Assembly (NCBI GenBank): GCA_021234155.1
Contig: JAJEKV010000111.1
Coordinates: 1,244,968 to 1,308,967 of the forward strand
Length of the DNA: 64,000 bases
Origin: Isoetes taiwanensis
Lineage: Eukaryota; Streptophyta; Lycopodiopsida; Isoetales; Isoetaceae
Reading direction: 5' to 3'
Shown one piece after another: positions 60,067 through 64,000 of this stretch (positions within the stretch are counted from its first letter, which is position 1; every line of letters begins with the position of its first letter). The translations under genes were made by a program, and so were the position numbers. Under the pieces are notes generated by a model, which worked only from the letters and a program-made list of their open reading frames with translations, ran no database searches and had not been told where the DNA came from.

Positions 60067-61145
60067 TCCGAACACACAATTCCACGCTGCAACTTTTTTC
60101 AAAATCAAATTCAAGCTTGCTGACCAATTTTCCGCCGCACTTGCCCAAATAATCTGATCCCCGGCTTAATTTCTATGACTATGCAATTCAGCAAGCGAGA
60201 AATGGCTTGAATTCTCCTCTTAATGTTGGATTCTAGGCAGAAACGATGAATCTTCAGCGGAAAGTATACTCAAGGAAGTACCGCCTCTATCTAGCAGTCT
60301 AAACGGAACGAACCCAACTGAGAATGCAGATTTATTAAGGCGGACAGCTGTGATGCTCAGATCCTTCCTAGAAATTTAAACGCTGCAGGTAAGAAACGAG
60401 CGCTGATCACCTTTCATACTTGAACTCTTCAAACGCACATCGGACCCACTCACATAGAGAAATTCCGAGCAATTTCGCAGCAAAAACAGATGGAAATCCG
60501 CAGCAACAGACCGGATCGAAAGAAAAAAAAAAAACCCAGGAACGAACAGCCCACTTCTTCAAGTGCTAAAAACGGCGATGGAGCAAGCCCAATTTGAGCA
60601 ATTAAATGAAGAAGAGGCCGGTTCCGGCGCCCCCTTTCGAAATTCAACACTCCCAAATTGCCAAACTGCCTGACAGGGGGCAGGAAAACCCGAATTAAAC
60701 GCTTGAGTGGGGACCAAGGCAGCAGCGACAAGGTTTTTTGGTTTGATAGACGCAGTTCCGGCGGGGCTGTTTCGAGAGGCAGGGGCGAGGTGGTCTGGCT
60801 ATGGCTACGGCTATGGCTATGGCTATGGCTTCTGCTCCGGCGAGGCCCCTGGTCCCGGAATGAAGCCTCTCTGAAGAAATACCATGCTTTATTTTTCGTA
60901 CCTGCGCCGCGCATACGCCCACATCTCACCCGCACATTTTTATCGTTCCAATCCAACGGCTGTCGTATCTCCACGTCGTTTTCCTACGTGTACTTTTCAC
61001 TTTCATTCCACCACGTTGTCCCATTTGTATTCTACCACGTGTTGCTCATTAACTTATCTTATTTCTCGTTCTTCTTTCATTTTCAAGCAAAAAAAAATGT
61101 GTTTTTTTTTCTCCCTTTTACAATTTTTAACACCCTCGAACTAAG
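60067..61145 (-). promoter_or_regulatory. NAC 5' flank and probable promoter
   Basis: This is single-copy DNA upstream of the NAC start. Four ACGT cores lie within 70 bases: 60973 (ccacgtcg), 60986 (ctacgtgt), 61013 (ccacgttg) and a perfect CACGTG G-box at 61036-61041 followed by TT. ACGT-core clusters bind bZIP/bHLH factors and often mark ABA- or light-responsive plant promoters. A hexanucleotide (ggctat)n tract lies at 60795-60832. I could not place a convincing TATA box or transcription start. Confidence 0.5.
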
Positions 61146-63350
61146 GAAATAGAATAGAATAGAATAGAATTACCTCGTCATCCTCATGTGGTGCAATCCC
61201 AACCGTTGGTGATTCCACCCCGTAGCATAACCGATAGTCATGACTATAAGAGTAACTCTATAACTAGGGTGAAAATAGAGCCACTGAACTAACTTTGTCA
61301 TGCCTCGTCACTGAACTAACTTTGTGATGCCTCTTGCATTTTTCCACCACCCTCACCCACCCAACTGATATTCCTTGCATATTTTAACGCCCCCTCTGGG
61401 CCTAGCTAGCTAACATTCTTGACATCCTCAATTCCCGCCCTCTGGATGTCTCTCTACTATAGCTTTTCCCTCCTCTTTTGTCGCCCTTCAGCCCCCAAAA
61501 CCCAGCGCAGGATTTTGTCCATATCTCCAGTCCCAATCTGCTCACATGCATGTTGCAAACTCTTTCATTTTTCATCAGGTTGCCGTATCGAACTGTTGTC
61601 TCGCATATTAAAATTGCTTCCATCACAATTGCGCCTTTGACAATGTGTGTCTAGTCACTCATCCCTTTGACACCTCCGAATCTTAATCCCAGCTTTTACT
61701 CACTCCCAGGGGACCAGAAATGATTTGAGAATTATAAAGGTGGAAGAAGTACTCTTGTTGTTATTATATCTATTACCTAAGATGAGATAGATTTCTTCGA
61801 GTGAAATAGTCGTGCACAAAAACAAAATGCAATAGAATACAAAACTAACAACACATGTATTGGCTTTGAAGCCATATCTTAACATCACATCTACCTGGCC
61901 TACATATTTTTAACTCAATAATTCTCAACTCTAGGGTACTATGCATCTAATTCAAGTTCAATGAACACACCTCACACTTTGTTGTTTTAAGTTTATGCAT
62001 TGACTAGGATACTGATAAGCGTGGCGTTAGAGTTACCACACATTCTTCATGGGGGCTCTATGGAGTCAGTCTGTTCAAATTTAATGGCTTTCCAAATTGT
62101 TTCTATAACCATTTTCCTGTGGGTCCATAGTAATAGAATTTAAAATTTCACCTTTCCATTTTGGTTGCAATACTGCCATTATAAGATTATCCCTGCAAGT
62201 GGGAACAACAAGTGGAAAGGCCCTTCAAGTTCTGAATATAAAAGTGAATAATATAGATTCTTTTATTCCTTTCCTTGTTTTAGGCAAGAGAAACCAAGTA
62301 CTTCTTGGCTAGTATAACAAGAAAAATATTAAACAATTAAAAGACTTGGTCAAGAAGCATTAAACATTGAGTCTTAAAAGGTAGTTATATGATGAAGGTA
62401 ATAACGATACAGGACAAAAAAATGTGACGAATGGAGTTTGTTGTCATCGAAACAAGTTGTAGGCAAACGTTTCATTCTTTTTACAACTGGCTCAGGCCCA
62501 CCATGAAAAGAAATAGCTTGGGACACAATGCATAGCATTTCTACAGGATTGAGGTGGGGCAAAATGCAAGGATGCATCCACGTGCATAAACCTTAAGTTT
62601 GGGACTTGCTATAGGGCCACCGTTCAGAGAAAAATCTGATTTTACAATAGCAATTCTTGTCAACTGTGTGGATTTTACTAATGCAAACAACATGACTTGT
62701 GCTTTGAATTACTATCTAAAAGACCCCTGTTGGATGAGTTATGCAAAAGTAAACCTGGAATGAAAATCTTTTATGTCTCAATATTCCTTGAACAATTCAA
62801 AGAATAGTTTTCTGTGCTTTCCAACGACTATATGAAATATACTTTTTTTAGAGATGCCCTTTTCTTATTTTATTGTTATTAGTAAACATGCCCTTTTTTC
62901 CATTTGAATGTTGGTAGTATGTAGGTGAAGGATCAGGATACATCTAGATAAAACAATTTCATTCTCTTTTTCTAATATTCAATTCATTTTCTAAATTCTC
63001 GAGTATTGTTTTTTTCTCTGTGACCAAGTTCGGCCAGTTTGGTCATGGTTGTTGTCTCTCTTTCATGTGGCCTTGACTAGCCTTGCTATCTATCATTCCA
63101 CTTGGAACAAGGTGATGCAGCATGCTTTTAATTTAACGTTAGATTGGTTGGTGTGATCTATCTTAAAAAGGCGGCGGTGGTGTATCTTCAAGGGCTTAAC
63201 AATTACTGCTGACCAATTTCGTCATGAGGCACAATATAGATCAATAAAGGCGTACCTATGTTCACAGCTTGCTCCTGAGAAGAAATGCTTGATTTTGGAG
63301 GAATTTTTGGGTGTATCATCTCTTGTATAGGCGAGTTGCTCCATCCAGTG
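61146..63350. other. Right flank, no recognisable gene
   Basis: A short (AATAG)n array at 61146-61170 is followed by a stretch related to 14790-14880 (gtgcaatcccaaccgttggtg). The rest is AT-rich, and no open frame longer than about 75 codons or exon pattern could be defended. Confidence 0.5.
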
Positions 63351-63353
63351 GAA

Positions 63354-64000
63354 TATGTAGCACAATAATAGGGGGTTCCAGGGGGATTTGATATAGATAC
63401 ATGAACCACTATCCTTGAGATTATAGACCATACCCCCAAAACAATTGAGTAGCTTATTATTGAAAAGAAAAAAAATATAGATTCAATAGATAAAATAAGC
63501 ACGTTTCGTTGCATTGGTTAAAGCATTCTTATCGGGATATCGAATTATTTTGGTGAAGGTTCGAGTCTTCGTATATCAAATTCTAAAATGTTAGGCGAAT
63601 ACGTATAGAGATGAGTCCCAGTATTTCATATTTTAAAAAGTTAGGAGTATTGCATATTTCAAGTCCCAGTATTTCATATTCTAAAACTTTAGGAGAACCT
63701 GTATTCTACATTTCAAAATCGTAGGCACCCCCAGTCATAAATGACCACAATCGAAACAAGAGGCACCCAGAAGCTCCAACATAAGATTTTGGGCCATAGG
63801 ATGGACAGATCCGATGATAGAGGTAGTCCAGGGTGCATCTCGTTTAGAAATTGTATTAGAATAACAGGGGGTTCCAGGGGGATTTGATATGGATGTATAA
63901 ATCACTATCCTTGAGAGCATAGACCAAACCCCCCAACAATTGAATAGCTTATTATTAAAAAGAAAAAAAAGAACATAGATTCAATAGATAAAATAAGCAT
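63354..64000. repeat. Tandem repeat of about 500 bases with tRNA-like boxes
   Basis: The stretch 63364-63502 recurs at 63864-64000, cut by the window end, with about 90 percent identity (gggggttccagggggatttg, then attcaatagataaaataagca). Just after the first copy, plus strand 63508-63520 (gttgcattggtta) and 63558-63569 (ggttcgagtctt) fit pol III A and B boxes. Minus-strand reading gives SNPPGTPYYCATYS in one unit and SNPPGTPCYSN in the other. A smaller repeat of gtcccagtatttcatat lies at 63616 and 63664. Parts of this module also occur at 13450-13640 and 16770-16990. Confidence 0.65.

Noticed and set aside
61402-61640. Overlapping frames of 73-74 codons on both strands
   Set aside because: No domain, no splice context, and each is open only because the segment is locally C-rich.
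63505-63572. A functional tRNA gene
   Set aside because: A good B box and a fair A box are present, but no paired acceptor stem was found. It lies inside a dispersed repeat module.

Overview
This is nuclear DNA of a land plant. It holds a NAC transcription factor gene with the standard three-exon structure, a PPR-repeat remnant, GT-AG introns, tRNA-derived SINEs, decayed LINEs, and long CT/CA and AGAAT microsatellites. I saw no bacterial operons, organellar genes or true tRNAs. A seed-free plant such as a fern would fit the DDE-like gene family seen here, but that is a weak guess.

The dominant feature is a direct tandem duplication of about 29.2 kb: copy 1 at about 1052-30337 and copy 2 at about 30338-59569, flanked by single-copy DNA at 1-1051 and 59570-64000. 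Each copy holds, in order: a LINE 3' end; a small five-exon coiled-coil gene; a decayed plus-strand LINE; a tRNA-headed SINE-like array with a CT/CA microsatellite; a long hairpin; a T-rich non-coding tract; an AGAAT pentamer array; another LINE fragment; AT-rich DNA without a recognisable gene; a PPR remnant; a plus-strand DDE-like gene with a Lys-Ser-Ala repeat tail; a convergent minus-strand coiled-coil and zinc-finger gene; a minus-strand LINE; a SINE with clear target-site duplications; and the 3' part of the NAC gene. Only copy 2 is followed by NAC exon 1 and promoter DNA, so only the NAC gene at 57769-60066 is complete. The copy 1 NAC is cut in intron 1.

The two copies differ mainly in one error-rich block, about 20190-40060, centred on the junction at 30337/30338. 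Differences there fall largely on CAG/CTG sites: CTG appears as CCG, and CAG as CG, CGT or CA. That is not a normal mutation spectrum. It looks like long-read miscalling at plant CHG-methylated cytosines in sequence that was not well polished. I therefore suspect that the tandem duplication is at least partly an assembly artefact, two overlapping contigs joined end to end. Frameshifts inside the block should not be read as biology.

The best biological candidate is the plus-strand gene at 49500-51424 (damaged copy at 20265-22200). It has a candidate D, D, E/D acidic set in an order like RNase H-fold transposases, followed by a Cys-rich segment. A convergent neighbour ends in a RING-like zinc finger. 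Both carry in-frame stops that C-to-T deamination would explain, so here they are probably decaying members of a repeat-associated family.
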